The notes: generated by a model not told the origin, from the letters alone. A stretch of DNA of 64,000 bases from Halorientalis litorea (GCF_023028225.1 NZ_CP095482.1:2418001-2482000); one strand, 5' to 3'; positions 16,886 to 26,965 are shown, counted from the stretch's first letter. Numbers and translations: made by a program.

Positions 16886-17380
16886 ATGACACTCGCCGAA
16901 CGGACCCGCGAGGCAGTCGCGGCCGAACCGTTCCTCCACGCGGCACTCCGGGCGGGCGTGGTGAACTACGCCGCCGCCGCGCGCTACCTCGACGTGGGGT
17001 CCGACGACCGGGACGCCGTCGTCGCGGCCCTCCGTCGGTACGCCGAGGACCTCCCGGACCGCCAAACGGTCGCAACCGACGCGCCTGTGAGTATGCAGAG
17101 CGGTCTCGGCCCGGCCGACGAGGGCGACGACGCGCTCCTGACTGTGGGCGACACGTCGCTCGCCCCGGGGGCCGGGTCGCTGACGGCCATCGTCGCGACC
17201 GGGGCCGTCGACGCCGACGTACTCACGCACGTCCTCGGACGACTGGCGACGGCCGACGTGACTCCGACGGCGGCGGGCGTCGGCACGGAGACGCTTATCG
17301 TCGTCGTCGAACGACGCGACGGGGCCGACGCGCTTCGGGTCGTCGAGGACGCGCTCGACGCCGTCCCCACGGGACCGTAG
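16886..17380 (+). CDS. Haloarchaeal protein with ACT-like fold (DUF7523-like)
   Basis: 164-residue soluble protein. It opens with MTLAERTREAVAAEPFLHAALRAGVVNYAAAARYL, shown here in part (REAVAAEPFLHAALRAG), a helical region common to a conserved archaeal family. The C-terminal half (GSLTAIVATGAVDADVLTHV, then TPTAAGVGTETLIVVVE) looks like an ACT-type beta-alpha-beta fold, which often binds amino acids. No catalytic motif is visible. The ATG at 16886 is preferred because the upstream extension reads into the divergent small gene. cysS follows 33 bases downstream, so the two may be co-transcribed. Confidence 0.6.
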   Translation: MTLAERTREAVAAEPFLHAALRAGVVNYAAAARYLDVGSDDRDAVVAALRRYAEDLPDRQTVATDAPVSMQSGLGPADEGDDALLTVGDTSLAPGAGSLTAIVATGAVDADVLTHVLGRLATADVTPTAAGVGTETLIVVVERRDGADALRVVEDALDAVPTGP

Positions 17381-17413
17381 CGTTGAAATCGCGGCCCGCG
17401 CTTGTCGCTGGTA

Positions 17414-18895
17414 ATGACGCTACGCGTGACCAACACGCTGACCGGCGAACGCGAGGCGTTCGAGCCTGCAGACCCCGACTCGGTTCTGCTCTACTACTGC
17501 GGGCTGACGACCTCCGACCCGGCACACTTGGGCCACGCCCGCGGGTGGGTCCACGTCGACGTGATGCACCGCTGGCTGGAGTGGCTGGGCTACGACGTGC
17601 GCCACGTCGAGAACTTCACCGACGTGAACGAGAAAATCGTCGCCCGCGTCGGCGAGGACGGGGCGAACGAGGCCGAGGTTGCTCGCTCGTACGTCGCCGA
17701 CACCATCGCGGACATGCGGTCGCTGAACCTCCTGCGCGCCGACGTGTACCCCCGCGTCTCCGAGCACGTCCCCGAGATAGTCGACCTCGTGGAGCGACTG
17801 CTCGAACGGGGCTACGCCTACGAGGCCAACGGCTCCGTCTACTTCGACGTCTCCGCCTTCGAGGAGTACGGCAAACTCTCGAATCAGGACGTGGACGAAC
17901 TTGACGCCCAGGGTGACGCCGACGAACACGGGGAGAAGCGCGACCCGGCCGACTTCGCGCTCTGGAAGGCCGACGGCGTCGCCCCGGGCGACATCGCGGA
18001 CCACCAGCACGAGGACGCCGCACCCGCCGAGGAAGCCTGTACGACCGCTCAGACGTGGAACTCGCCGTGGGGCGAGGGACGGCCCGGCTGGCACATCGAG
18101 TGCTCGGCGATGAGTACGACGCACCTCGACGACACCATCGACATCCACGTCGGCGGACAGGACCTCGTGTTCCCCCACCACGAGAACGAAATCGCCCAGA
18201 GCGAGGCCGCGACGGGCCAGCCGTTCGCGCGCTACTGGCTCCACGTCGGCCTGTTGGAAACGAAAGACGAGAAGATGTCTTCCTCGCTGGGCAACTTCTC
18301 CACCGTCGCGGAGTTCGTCGGTGAACACGGGACGAACGTCGCCCGCACGCTCCTGCTCTCGACGGCCTACCGGGGACGGGCCACCTACAGCACCGAGACG
18401 GTGCGGGAGGCCAGCGAGCGGTGGGACCGACTCGACGGTGGGTACCGCCGCGCCGTCGAGGCCGCCGACGGCGTCGACGCACACACGAAGGCCGCCGACG
18501 ACACGCTCCGTGCGGCCGTCGCGGAGACCCGCGAGGAGTTCGAGACGGCGATGAACGACGACTTCAACACCCGCGCCGCGCTGGCGGCCCTGCTCGAACT
18601 CGCGGGTGCTGTCAACGCCCACGTCGACGACCACGACGCGTACGATTACGTCGGCCTCCGCCGGGCCGTCGAGACGTTCGAGGAGTTCGGCGAGGGTGTC
18701 CTCGGCCTCTCGTTCGCGGGCGACACCGAGGGCGAGGTCCGGGTCGCACAGGAACTGGCCGACCTCGTGCTGTCGGTCCGCGAGCGCGAACGCGAGGCCG
18801 GCAACTACGAGCGTGCCGACGAACTCCGCGACGAACTCGAAGCCCTCGGCGTCACCGTCGAGGACACCGACGACGGCCCCGTCGCGCGGTTCTGA
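17414..18895 (+). CDS. cysS: Cysteinyl-tRNA synthetase
   Basis: 493 residues, class I aminoacyl-tRNA synthetase. The zinc and ATP site motifs are [20 protein letters not shown], where HLGH is the HIGH signature, and EKMSSSLGN is the KMSKS signature (near residue 287). Zinc ligands are Cys in YYCG, Cys in WHIECSAM and His in FPHHENE. The CG(L)TTSD segment differs from the bacterial CGPTVYD, as in other haloarchaea. The C-terminal helical domain with [15 protein letters not shown] binds tRNA. I use ATG 17414; a TTG at 17402 is in frame but less likely. Confidence 0.95.
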   Translation: MTLRVTNTLTGEREAFEPADPDSVLLYYCGLTTSDPAHLGHARGWVHVDVMHRWLEWLGYDVRHVENFTDVNEKIVARVGEDGANEAEVARSYVADTIADMRSLNLLRADVYPRVSEHVPEIVDLVERLLERGYAYEANGSVYFDVSAFEEYGKLSNQDVDELDAQGDADEHGEKRDPADFALWKADGVAPGDIADHQHEDAAPAEEACTTAQTWNSPWGEGRPGWHIECSAMSTTHLDDTIDIHVGGQDLVFPHHENEIAQSEAATGQPFARYWLHVGLLETKDEKMSSSLGNFSTVAEFVGEHGTNVARTLLLSTAYRGRATYSTETVREASERWDRLDGGYRRAVEAADGVDAHTKAADDTLRAAVAETREEFETAMNDDFNTRAALAALLELAGAVNAHVDDHDAYDYVGLRRAVETFEEFGEGVLGLSFAGDTEGEVRVAQELADLVLSVREREREAGNYERADELRDELEALGVTVEDTDDGPVARF

Positions 18896-18906
18896 GCGCG
18901 CGGCGG

Positions 18907-20664
18907 TCACTCGGTGACCGCGGAGTCAGCGGCGACGACGGGCAACTCGACTATCGCGGTCGTTCCGTCCGCACCGGTCTCGAAGGACAGGTCGCCGCCG
19001 AGCGACGTGACGCCCCACGAGACCAGCCACAGTCCGAGGCCGCTCCCGTGTTCGAGTGCCGACTCGTCCCCGTCCTCGATGACCGCCAGTTCCTGCTCCG
19101 GAATCCCCGGCCCCCAGTCCCTGACGCGTACCGAGACAGTCTCCGGGTCGGCGGCTACCGTGACGAGTACGTCGGGGTGGTCGCCCCGTGCCTCGCCGTC
19201 AGCGGTCGCGCCGTCGGCCCGGGCCGTCTGCTGGGGCGCCGCGTCGGGCGTCCCGTGCTGTACCGCGTTCTCCACGAGGTTCGAGAGGACGACTTCGAGC
19301 ATCGGCCGCTTCGTCCGGGCGAGTGCCGAGTCGGTCCCCCGCACCTCGATGCTCGTCGCCTCGGCGTCCGTCCGCGCGTCGTAGACGACGTCCTCGACCA
19401 CCTCGGTGACGGCGACAACGTCGTCCTCGCCCGCGTCGGCCACGCGCTCGAAGGCCCGTGCCTTCTCGCCGAGGGCGACGAGGTCCGCCACGTTCCGTCG
19501 AGCAGTCTCGACGCTGTTTTCGAGGTCCTCGCCGGTCTGCTGACCGATGTGGTCGAGGTGGAGTTTCACGACGTTGAGGTCGTTGCGGAGGTTGTGCCGG
19601 AGGACGCGGTTCAGGACCGCGAGGCGTTGCTCGCGCTGGCGTTCGTCGGTGATGTCCTGAAAGACGAGGGTGTGGCCCAGATGCGTCTCCGTGCTGTCGT
19701 ACAGGCCCGTCGACGTGACCCGGAACACCCGCCGTCCGGTGTCGGTCCTGACCTCGACGTCCTGCCTGTCGACGGTCGGGTCGACGGTGTCGCCCGTGTA
19801 GCAGTCCTCGAACCGTCGCGTCAGGACGGTCTGCTGGGACAACCCGAACGCGTCCTCTGCCGCCGGGTTGAGGTTGACGACCCGACGCTGGTCGTCGACG
19901 ACGACGACGGGGTTCCCGAGGTCCGCGATGGCCGCCCGGTTGCCGACGCGGCGCGTCGCGGGGTGGAACTCGAACATCCCGCTCCCGACGAACGCGTACG
20001 CGTCGAGGACGACGTGGAGGACGAAGAGGACCGGCGCGATGTTGATGCCGGGGAACGGGCTGACCCCGAAGGTCCAGACGACGAAGCCGATGCCCGGCGG
20101 GAGCGGGCTGAGCGCGACTGCGAGTGCCTCCCTCCGGTACAACTTCCCGTAGCTGAGGATGGTGTCGACGAGCAGGAGCGTCCCGACGCTCGCCCCGAGA
20201 CTCGTCACCCCGAGAATCAACTGCGCACCGGCTTGCCGCTCGAACGTCACGGCCGAGAGGCCGCCGACAGACACGACAGTAAACTCACTCCAGACGAGGT
20301 TGTGAACCGGGTTCGTCACGACGAGCAGAGTCAGGGCCACGGAGAACAGCGTGAGCGCGGCGAAGTACGGCGACCGGATGACGTACCTGCGCCCGGTGTA
20401 GGTGAGTCCGAAGCCGACGAACAGCGTCCCGAGCCAGATGTACGACACCCAGAACAGCATCTCTATCCCCAACCGTAGCGTCCCGTCGAAGACGAGGAAC
20501 CCGACCCCGTATCCCGCCGTCAGGAGGAACTGAACCCCGAAGACGGCGAGCAACCACGTCGCGCCGGGTTGCCCCCGCCGCCGCCAGAGATACGCCCCGA
20601 GTGCGACTGTCCCCCCGGCCGCCGCGAACGAACCGAGGACCGGCCAGAGGGTCGTCACAGCCAT
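18907..20664 (-). CDS. Sensor histidine kinase with seven-helix N-terminus and PAS domain
   Basis: 585 residues. The N-terminal 220 residues contain seven transmembrane helices of the HisKA_7TM type. A PAS-like domain follows (AIADLGNPVVVVDDQRRVVN, about 240-345). Then comes the dimerisation/phosphoacceptor helix with the H-box VLRHNLRNDLNVVKLHLDH (near 358), and an ATPase domain with N-box NLVENAVQHG, G1 DWGPGIPE and G2 GSGLGLWLV. It should autophosphorylate on the H-box histidine and pass phosphate to an unlinked regulator; no response regulator gene is adjacent. Its signal is unknown. The convergent cysS gene ends 11 bases away. Confidence 0.9.
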   Translation of the reverse strand: MAVTTLWPVLGSFAAAGGTVALGAYLWRRRGQPGATWLLAVFGVQFLLTAGYGVGFLVFDGTLRLGIEMLFWVSYIWLGTLFVGFGLTYTGRRYVIRSPYFAALTLFSVALTLLVVTNPVHNLVWSEFTVVSVGGLSAVTFERQAGAQLILGVTSLGASVGTLLLVDTILSYGKLYRREALAVALSPLPPGIGFVVWTFGVSPFPGINIAPVLFVLHVVLDAYAFVGSGMFEFHPATRRVGNRAAIADLGNPVVVVDDQRRVVNLNPAAEDAFGLSQQTVLTRRFEDCYTGDTVDPTVDRQDVEVRTDTGRRVFRVTSTGLYDSTETHLGHTLVFQDITDERQREQRLAVLNRVLRHNLRNDLNVVKLHLDHIGQQTGEDLENSVETARRNVADLVALGEKARAFERVADAGEDDVVAVTEVVEDVVYDARTDAEATSIEVRGTDSALARTKRPMLEVVLSNLVENAVQHGTPDAAPQQTARADGATADGEARGDHPDVLVTVAADPETVSVRVRDWGPGIPEQELAVIEDGDESALEHGSGLGLWLVSWGVTSLGGDLSFETGADGTTAIVELPVVAADSAVTE

Positions 20665-20747
20665 ACCGTCCCTGCGGAATCCGTCCTCACGTGCCTTTCG
20701 GTCACCTCACCGCACGCAACCGTGGGCGGCCGACTGCGGCCTGCCCG

Positions 20748-21998
20748 TCACGACTTGCCGGCGGGGCCGTCGTCGCCGCCCTCCTCGACGGGCACGGTGT
20801 CGTCCGCCGCCTCGCTGTGGTCGTCGGCTGGCGTCTCGGCGGCCGCGTCACCCGGTGGAGGACCGAGTTCTTCTCGGACCAACTCGACGGCCTGTCGGAC
20901 CGACCCGACAGTAGTCAGATAGCCCGCACCGACGGTCGATTTCAGCGCGACGGCCGCCGGGCCGGTCAGCACGGCCGACCCGACCTGTGCCACCGCGCCG
21001 TCACCGACGCTGACCAGCCACCCGAGCGAGTCGAAGCGATAGCGGTCGAGTCGCGGTTCGAACCCGTCCCGGTCGCCGAGTCGGTACTCGACGAGTCGGA
21101 CGACGTTGTCGGCAGCCACGTCCGCCTCCCGCACGGCGGCTTGCGCGCTGGCCGGGACTGCCGCGCCGTCCTCGTCGACGACCCGAGCGGCATCGCCGAC
21201 GACGAAGGTGTCGTCCGAGAGCCGCAACCCACTCTGCACGACCGGTCGCTCGCCGCCCAGTGCCGCCGGGCCACGGATACCGCCAGTCCAGACGAGCAGG
21301 TCGGCGTCGACGGCCGACCCGTCGGCGAGATGGACCGCGTCGGCGTCGGCCCGTTCCACTGGGACACCCGTGCGGACGGTGACGCCCTGTGCCGCGAGTT
21401 CCTCGGCGACGGCAGTCTGAAACTGCTCGGGGAACGCCGGTGCGACGGTCGCCTCCTGTTCGAGCAGGCACACCTCGACACTGTCCTCGACGCCCTCCTC
21501 GCGAGCCAGCGCGGCGAGTTCGCCCGCGACCTGAATCCCAGAGAGACCGGCACCACCGACGACGACCGACCCCTCGCCCGCCGCGACGATGTCGCTGAAC
21601 CGCTCGCGGATGGCCGCCGCGTGTTCGAGGCGTTTCAACGGGTGCCCGTGTTCCTCGATGCCCGGCAGGTCGTAGTACGCCGTCTCCGCGCCGAGACAGA
21701 CCGCGCCGATGTCGTAGGCCAGCGTTCCGCCGTCGGCAAATGTCGCGACGCCCGCCTCGGAGTCCACGTCGGTGACGCGTGCCTGCCGGACCTCCACACG
21801 GTCGAAAACGTCGTCCAGCGGAATCCGCAGGTCGTCCGCGACGCCGGGCCGGCGGACCGCCCGGTGAATCTCGTGTTGGACGAGGTGGTGGTCGTCCTCG
21901 TCGACGACGACCAGTTCGGCCTCTGGGGGAAGGCGTCGCTCCAACCGGCGAGCGAGCGCGAGTCCGGCGTATCCGGCACCGAAGACGGCGACGTTCAT
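20748..21998 (-). CDS. NDH-2-like FAD/NAD(P)-dependent oxidoreductase
   Basis: 416 residues. FAD motif VAVFGAGYAGLALARRLERR begins at residue 3. A second dinucleotide motif SVVVGGAGLSGIQVAGELAA lies near residue 142, and TFVVGDAARVVDEDG near 270 is the FAD-flavin contact. This is the type II NADH:quinone dehydrogenase layout. The final 40 residues are an acidic Asp/Glu-rich tail with no transmembrane helix, so membrane binding would be peripheral. It could feed electrons from NADH into the quinone pool without pumping protons, complementing the Nuo complex, which lacks NuoEFG. Sulfide:quinone reductase is an alternative, but the expected cysteines are missing. Confidence 0.8.
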   Translation of the reverse strand: MNVAVFGAGYAGLALARRLERRLPPEAELVVVDEDDHHLVQHEIHRAVRRPGVADDLRIPLDDVFDRVEVRQARVTDVDSEAGVATFADGGTLAYDIGAVCLGAETAYYDLPGIEEHGHPLKRLEHAAAIRERFSDIVAAGEGSVVVGGAGLSGIQVAGELAALAREEGVEDSVEVCLLEQEATVAPAFPEQFQTAVAEELAAQGVTVRTGVPVERADADAVHLADGSAVDADLLVWTGGIRGPAALGGERPVVQSGLRLSDDTFVVGDAARVVDEDGAAVPASAQAAVREADVAADNVVRLVEYRLGDRDGFEPRLDRYRFDSLGWLVSVGDGAVAQVGSAVLTGPAAVALKSTVGAGYLTTVGSVRQAVELVREELGPPPGDAAAETPADDHSEAADDTVPVEEGGDDGPAGKS

Positions 21999-22039
21999 AC
22001 CGACAGTTGGCGCGCCGCGGGCTAAAGTCCTCGCCCGGG

Positions 22040-23014
22040 TCAGAACAGCGCGTCGTCGGGGTCGAGGACGCGAGCGGGACCGCCGACCTCCCAGACGTGC
22101 GTGTCGACGCCGCAGTCAGCGACGGCGCGCTCGACTCGGTCGACGTGGTCCGCGGTGGTGTTGACGTAGACGCTGGCACCCGTGTCGACGGAGAAGTAGA
22201 CCGGCACGTCATGTTCCGCGCGCAGTTCCCGGACCGCGTTGAACACCGCGATGGTGCGCGGTTGCCAGTAGACCCACCCGGAGGGGCCGGTCATCGTCGT
22301 CGCGGCCAGCGACAGCGAGTCGTGTTCGGCCAACTCGAAGGCGCGGTCGAACTCGCCGTTTCGGAGCGCGTCGCGCGCCGCCGCAATCTGCTCGTGGATG
22401 TGGGCCATCCGCGCGTCGAACATGTGGCTCTCTGCGGCCTCGCGGTGGGCCTCCTCGGTCTCCTTGTACGCTGGGACTTCGGCGGCGACCACGCGCAGGT
22501 CGTCTTCCAGTCCGGTCTCGATGCGGGTCGACCGGCAGTCGTGGTCGTTCAGGCCAGTGTGCAGGTGCGAGAACGCGCCGGTGACCGCCCGCGCCGCCGA
22601 CGCGGAGCCGCGGCGGGCGACCGCCGAAATCTCCGGGTGCGTCATGTCGAGGTCGGCGGCGGCGACGAGTGCCCGCGCCGCGGCCGCAAAGCCCGACGCC
22701 GAGGACCCGAACCCGATGTTCGTCGGGAAGGAGTTCTCGCTGTGGAACCGCACGCGGTGGTCGAACCCGGCGAGTTCCCGGACGTGGTCCACGACGGCAC
22801 GGATACGTTCGGCCCCCCGGCCGTCGACCTGCTCCCCGTCGACGACGTACCTGTCGGCGTCGCGGTCGGGTTCGAACTCGACGGTCGTCTTCGTGTGGCT
22901 CGGTGCGGTGCAGACGCTGATGGAGTCGTGGTATGGCATGCGCAACTCCTCGTTCCGCATCCCGTGGTACTTGACCAACCCCTGTATCGGGTGAGCCTTC
23001 GCAGTCGCCTTCAT
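22040..23014 (-). CDS. mvaD: Phosphomevalonate decarboxylase
   Basis: 324-residue GHMP-superfamily protein of the haloarchaeal mevalonate decarboxylase type. The P-loop-like motif NIGFGSSASGFAAAARALVA, here in part NIGFGSSASGFAAA (near 97), and the N-terminal AKAHPIQGLVKYHGMRNEEL are characteristic. Haloarchaeal enzymes of this group decarboxylate phosphomevalonate to isopentenyl phosphate rather than acting on the diphosphate, as shown in Haloferax; I assign this from similarity. It supplies isoprenoid precursors for archaeal lipids and quinones. It is divergent from the arylsulfotransferase-like gene, with 117 bases between the starts. Confidence 0.9.
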   Translation of the reverse strand: MKATAKAHPIQGLVKYHGMRNEELRMPYHDSISVCTAPSHTKTTVEFEPDRDADRYVVDGEQVDGRGAERIRAVVDHVRELAGFDHRVRFHSENSFPTNIGFGSSASGFAAAARALVAAADLDMTHPEISAVARRGSASAARAVTGAFSHLHTGLNDHDCRSTRIETGLEDDLRVVAAEVPAYKETEEAHREAAESHMFDARMAHIHEQIAAARDALRNGEFDRAFELAEHDSLSLAATTMTGPSGWVYWQPRTIAVFNAVRELRAEHDVPVYFSVDTGASVYVNTTADHVDRVERAVADCGVDTHVWEVGGPARVLDPDDALF

Positions 23015-23097
23015 ACCGCCCCCTGCACGCGGAACACTCTTGGCGGTTGCGGAACCGGGCGTGTCCTGCCGACCGACACCCGTGGCCCGAGCGCAGT

Positions 23098-23108
23098 CTA
23101 TTTATACG
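23098..23108 (+). promoter_or_regulatory. TATA-like box of the arylsulfotransferase-like gene
   Basis: TCTATTTATAC is centred about 29 bases before the GTG at 23132, giving a probable leaderless transcript and supporting that start over the much longer upstream open frame. Confidence 0.55.
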
Positions 23109-23131
23109 AACCGACCAGTAGCCTCGGCAAC

Positions 23132-25288
23132 GTGTCCGAAGCCGATGTCTCGTCGCTCGTGCCCGCGAAGCGTCGCACTCGATTGGTCGTTCTCGGCCTC
23201 GTCCTCCTCCTCCTCCTGCCGACTGTCGCCAGCGGCCTGTTTCACGGTCCCCGGCCCGCGTCGCTCGACGGCGGGTCGCCCACGACAGTCGCCGAGACGG
23301 CGAACATCACCGTCATCGCCACACAGGGGGACGAGGTGTCGAGCGGTGGTGACTCCCGGCTCATCCTCGTCGAGCGCGGGAGTCGAGAGACAGTCCAAGA
23401 GTGGACGCGACACACCACGTACTACGACGTGGACGTGTTGAACGAGTCGACACTGCTCTACATCGGCGTCACCGAGAACGGGTCCACCTACGCCTACGAG
23501 CGCGACTGGGAGACCGGCGAGGTGTACCGCTCGTTCCAACTCCCCGACGGGAGTCACGACGTGGACTCGCTCGGCGACGACCGCTACGCGTGGGTCAACG
23601 GAACCGGCGACAGGGCAGTGGTGTGGGACTACTCGACCGGCGAGACGGTCTGGCAGTACAACTTCTCCGACCACTACCCGCCGAGTGCCGGGAACGGCCC
23701 GCCCGACTCTTACGAGGGGGACTACACGCACCTCAACGACATCGACCCCGTGGACAACGCCACGAAGTTCCTGCTCAGCCCCCGCAACTTCGACCGCGTG
23801 GTGCTGGTTGACCGCGCCACCAAGGAGACGGAGTGGACGCTCGGCGAGGAGGACAACTACTCGACGCTCTACGAACAGCACAACCCCGACCTCATCCAGA
23901 CGGACCCGCCGACGGTCCTCGTCGCGGACAGCGAGAACGACCGCGCGGTCGAGTACCGTCGCCAACCTGACGGCGAGTGGGACCTCGTCTGGGAGTACTC
24001 CGGTGACCTCGTCTGGCCACGCGACGCCGACCGGTTGGACAACGGCAACACGCTCATCGTCGACAGCCGGAAGGCGATCGAGGTGACGCCGGACCGCGAA
24101 ATCGTCTGGGGTGTGCGCGTCCCCAAGTACCTCTACGACAGCGAACGCATCGGTGAGGGTGACAGCCAGCGGGGGCCGTCGATGGTCGAGTACCGCGACC
24201 AGTTCGACAGTGCCCGCGACGCCGCTCCGGACCGTGGACCGGTGGCCGCGCTCGTCGCCGGGTTCGAGGGAATTTACAACACCGCCGGCTGGGTCCTGCC
24301 GTGGTGGCTCGGCAAGGGTGCGTTCGCGCTTCTGCTCCCGGCTGCCGCCCTCCTGTTCGCGTGGGGCAACGTCGAACTCCGTGACGCGGTGGTCCGACGG
24401 ACCCGCGGGACACGCCTGCGCGACCGCTCGATACCGTACGTCGGTCCACTCCTGACCGGGGCGACCCTCTTGGCTGGTGTCGCCGTCCTCGCCATCAGCA
24501 CGCTCTCGGGCATCCGTATTGGCGACTCGCTGACCGACGTGACCGTCGCGTGGTGGTTCTGGGACCCGGCGTACCACGCTGTCGGCCTCCTGTTACTGCT
24601 CGAAGGGACAGCCCGGCTCCGCGACGTGTTCCAGTCACCGTGGGACACTCGCGCCGAGTACGCCCGCGTGGCTCTCGTCGCTGTGACGCTCGTCTTCGCG
24701 CTCGGTTTGGCGTTCCTCGTCGGCGTCTATCGCGGTGCCCATCGCATCTCGAACCCGCAACGCCTGCTCGCCTTCAGCAGTGTCGGTGCCCTCGCGCTCC
24801 TCGAACTGGTCCGCCGTCCGGGACTGCTCGGTGACGTAGCCGGGCTGACCGTCGGTCGCTGGCGGTCCGGACTCGCGTACGCCGCGGGACTGGCCGTCGC
24901 GCTGGTCAGCCTCGCCGTCCTCGGGTTCGGACTCGACGCCACCGTCGTCCCGGCGTCGTACGTCCTGCTCGCGTTCGCTCTCCTACTGGCGGGCGACCGG
25001 ACGATGGCCCGGGCGTCGGCCGGGGCCGGCCCGACGCTGCAGACGGCCGCGGTGCTGGTTCGGTACCTCCTGCGCCCCGCGTGGCTCGCGCTGGCCGCCG
25101 GCGTCGTCCTCCAACTGCTCGGTCTCGGTGCTATCGCCGGCGTCGGCTCCGACCTGAACCTCCTGCACCCGCTCACGGTCGGTCTGTTCGTCCTCTGTGT
25201 GGCGCGCCTGCTCCGTTCGGCTCCGGGGACTGGGAGCGACGGGACGGCCACGGCCCACGCCGACACCCGGGAACAGCCCGTCGACTGA
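23132..25288 (+). CDS. Arylsulfotransferase-like propeller protein with membrane domain
   Basis: 718 residues starting with GTG. A transmembrane helix (about 19-37) is followed by a beta-propeller of about 340 residues of the ASST (arylsulfotransferase) type. It has repeated blades with Trp-rich strand ends such as VVWDYSTGETVWQYNF and WTLGEEDNY, and a His-containing motif QHNPDLIQTDPPTVLVADSE (trimmed). The C-terminal half (residues 385-700) holds about nine transmembrane helices. ASST-type enzymes transfer sulfate between phenols, but whether the catalytic histidine is present is uncertain. The propeller is predicted to lie outside the cell. The start is set by the TATA box upstream. Confidence 0.7.
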   Translation: MSEADVSSLVPAKRRTRLVVLGLVLLLLLPTVASGLFHGPRPASLDGGSPTTVAETANITVIATQGDEVSSGGDSRLILVERGSRETVQEWTRHTTYYDVDVLNESTLLYIGVTENGSTYAYERDWETGEVYRSFQLPDGSHDVDSLGDDRYAWVNGTGDRAVVWDYSTGETVWQYNFSDHYPPSAGNGPPDSYEGDYTHLNDIDPVDNATKFLLSPRNFDRVVLVDRATKETEWTLGEEDNYSTLYEQHNPDLIQTDPPTVLVADSENDRAVEYRRQPDGEWDLVWEYSGDLVWPRDADRLDNGNTLIVDSRKAIEVTPDREIVWGVRVPKYLYDSERIGEGDSQRGPSMVEYRDQFDSARDAAPDRGPVAALVAGFEGIYNTAGWVLPWWLGKGAFALLLPAAALLFAWGNVELRDAVVRRTRGTRLRDRSIPYVGPLLTGATLLAGVAVLAISTLSGIRIGDSLTDVTVAWWFWDPAYHAVGLLLLLEGTARLRDVFQSPWDTRAEYARVALVAVTLVFALGLAFLVGVYRGAHRISNPQRLLAFSSVGALALLELVRRPGLLGDVAGLTVGRWRSGLAYAAGLAVALVSLAVLGFGLDATVVPASYVLLAFALLLAGDRTMARASAGAGPTLQTAAVLVRYLLRPAWLALAAGVVLQLLGLGAIAGVGSDLNLLHPLTVGLFVLCVARLLRSAPGTGSDGTATAHADTREQPVD

Positions 25289-25453
25289 GGGCGGCACCGC
25301 GTCCTGTTTTACGCCACTCCCTGGTCTCGTGTCGCGTTCACTGCGTCCCTCGGTACCCAGCGTGGTGACTACCGAGTCGGCGACGAGGGCAGTCGAGGAG
25401 CCACACAGTGTCGCCACTACGCGAGCGAACGAACGTGAGAAAGACGGCGGGAG

Positions 25454-26965
25454 TTAGAACAGTGCGGCGGCCGCTTCGACTGCCGTCGAGGAGACGGGGT
25501 TGAACGCCGGGAGCAGGATGAACGTCACCACGGCGGCGACGACCACGGCGGCGTACAGCCCGGTCGGGTAGGAGTCGATTTCGAGGCCCGCACTCGGTTC
25601 CTCTATCCACATCGCCTTGACCACTCGGGAGTAGTAGAACAGCGACAGCGCGCTGTTGACGATGAGGGCGAGCGCGAGCAGCCACGCGCCCGCCTCGGCC
25701 GTCGCGGCCAGCAGGGCGTACTTCGAGAAGAAGCCGCCGCCCACCGGCAGGCCGGCGAGGCTAAAGAGGAAGACGGTCATCGCGGCGCAGGCGACGGGTG
25801 CCTGCGACGCGAGGCCGTTGTAGTCCTCGAAGGTGCGGCCGACGCCCCAGTACTCGACGAGGGCCACGAACAGGAACGCGCCGGTGTTCATGAACCCGTA
25901 GACGAGCAGGTGCATCATGCTCGCTCCCAGCGCGAAACTCCCGTCCGTCGTCCCCGAGAGGACGGCCAGTCCGATGAGCGCGTAGCCCGCGTGTCCGATG
26001 GACGAGTACGCGAGCATCCGCTTGACCTTCTCTTGGGTGGCGGCCGCGAAGTTCCCGAGCGTCATCGTCACCAGCGCGAGGACGGTGAACGCGAGTGCCC
26101 AGTCGATCGTTCCGACGATGGCGTCGAGGGGGAACGCGACGACGAACACGCGGAACGCCAGCACGAACCCGGCGGCCTTCGAGGCCGAGGACAGGAACGC
26201 CGAGATGGGTGCGGGCGCGCCCTCGTAGGCCTCCGGTGCCCAGAAGTGGAAGGGCACGGAGGCTGTCTTGAACGCCACGCCGCCGACGACCATCAGTACG
26301 CCGACGCCGAGGATACCGCTGTCGAGGACGCCGCCGCCCGTGATGGCTTCGGCGACGGCACCGAACTGGAGGCTCCCGGTCGCGGCGTAGACGAGGCTGA
26401 TACCGTAGGCCATCACCGACGAGGAGAGCGCGCCGATGAGGAAGTACTTCAGTCCGGCCTCGACGCTCCCGCGGTTGTGTTTGAGGAACGCCACGAGGGC
26501 GTACGACGGGAGACTGAGCAGTTCGAGGCTCACGAAGGCCGTGACGAGGCTGTTGGACGCCGCCAGCATCGACATCCCCGTCGCCGCGAGGAGGGTCAGC
26601 GAGTAGAACTCCGCCTGATACTCGTGGTCGGCGAGGTAGTCGTAGCTCGCGACGGTGACCAGCGCGGCCACGCTGGCGAAGATGAACGTGAAGAACAGCG
26701 TCATCCCGTCGACGATGACCTGTCCGCCGAACAGGTCTATCGCGCCGCCGGTCCGTTCCATGCCGGTCCCTGCCAGCAGGAACCAGCCACTGACGGCCGC
26801 GGCCGCGAGCGACCCGGCCGTCGCGATGCCGGCGAGCAGTCCCGACGCGTCACTGTCCGGGTCGATGGAGTCGACCACGAACAGCACGAGTGCCGTCAGC
26901 GCGAACAGGAGTGCTGGCCCGAGTGCCGTCCACGTCGGCAGCGACCCTGTCTGGAGCGGCATCAT
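25454..26965 (-). CDS. nuoN: NADH-quinone oxidoreductase-type complex I subunit N
   Basis: 503 residues, about 14 transmembrane helices, an antiporter-like proton-pumping subunit of complex I. The conserved segment LLSLPSYALVAFLKHNRGSVEAGLKYF (in part LPSYALVAFLKHNRGSVEAG, near residue 153) and the discontinuous-helix lysine (FWAPEAYEGAPAPISAFLSSASKAAG, in part FWAPEAYEGAPAPISAFLSS) are visible. It is the last gene of the nuoJ1-J2-K-L-M-N run. Its ATG overlaps or abuts the nuoM stop (26966). About 165 bases of non-coding DNA follow before the next, convergent gene. Confidence 0.93.
   Translation of the reverse strand: MMPLQTGSLPTWTALGPALLFALTALVLFVVDSIDPDSDASGLLAGIATAGSLAAAAVSGWFLLAGTGMERTGGAIDLFGGQVIVDGMTLFFTFIFASVAALVTVASYDYLADHEYQAEFYSLTLLAATGMSMLAASNSLVTAFVSLELLSLPSYALVAFLKHNRGSVEAGLKYFLIGALSSSVMAYGISLVYAATGSLQFGAVAEAITGGGVLDSGILGVGVLMVVGGVAFKTASVPFHFWAPEAYEGAPAPISAFLSSASKAAGFVLAFRVFVVAFPLDAIVGTIDWALAFTVLALVTMTLGNFAAATQEKVKRMLAYSSIGHAGYALIGLAVLSGTTDGSFALGASMMHLLVYGFMNTGAFLFVALVEYWGVGRTFEDYNGLASQAPVACAAMTVFLFSLAGLPVGGGFFSKYALLAATAEAGAWLLALALIVNSALSLFYYSRVVKAMWIEEPSAGLEIDSYPTGLYAAVVVAAVVTFILLPAFNPVSSTAVEAAAALF

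Noticed and set aside
17420-18910. Minus-strand open frame of nearly 500 codons opposite cysS
   Set aside because: Mirrors the cysS gene; lacks any motif and has implausible composition.
21779-23131. Plus-strand extension of the arylsulfotransferase-like protein across mvaD and the NDH-2-like gene
   Set aside because: The extension is antisense to two well-identified genes; a TATA box and GTG at 23132 give a natural start.
25289-25453. Possible small gene between the arylsulfotransferase-like gene and nuoN
   Set aside because: About 165 bases between convergent genes with no frame of suitable composition; nothing seen but possible terminator sequence.
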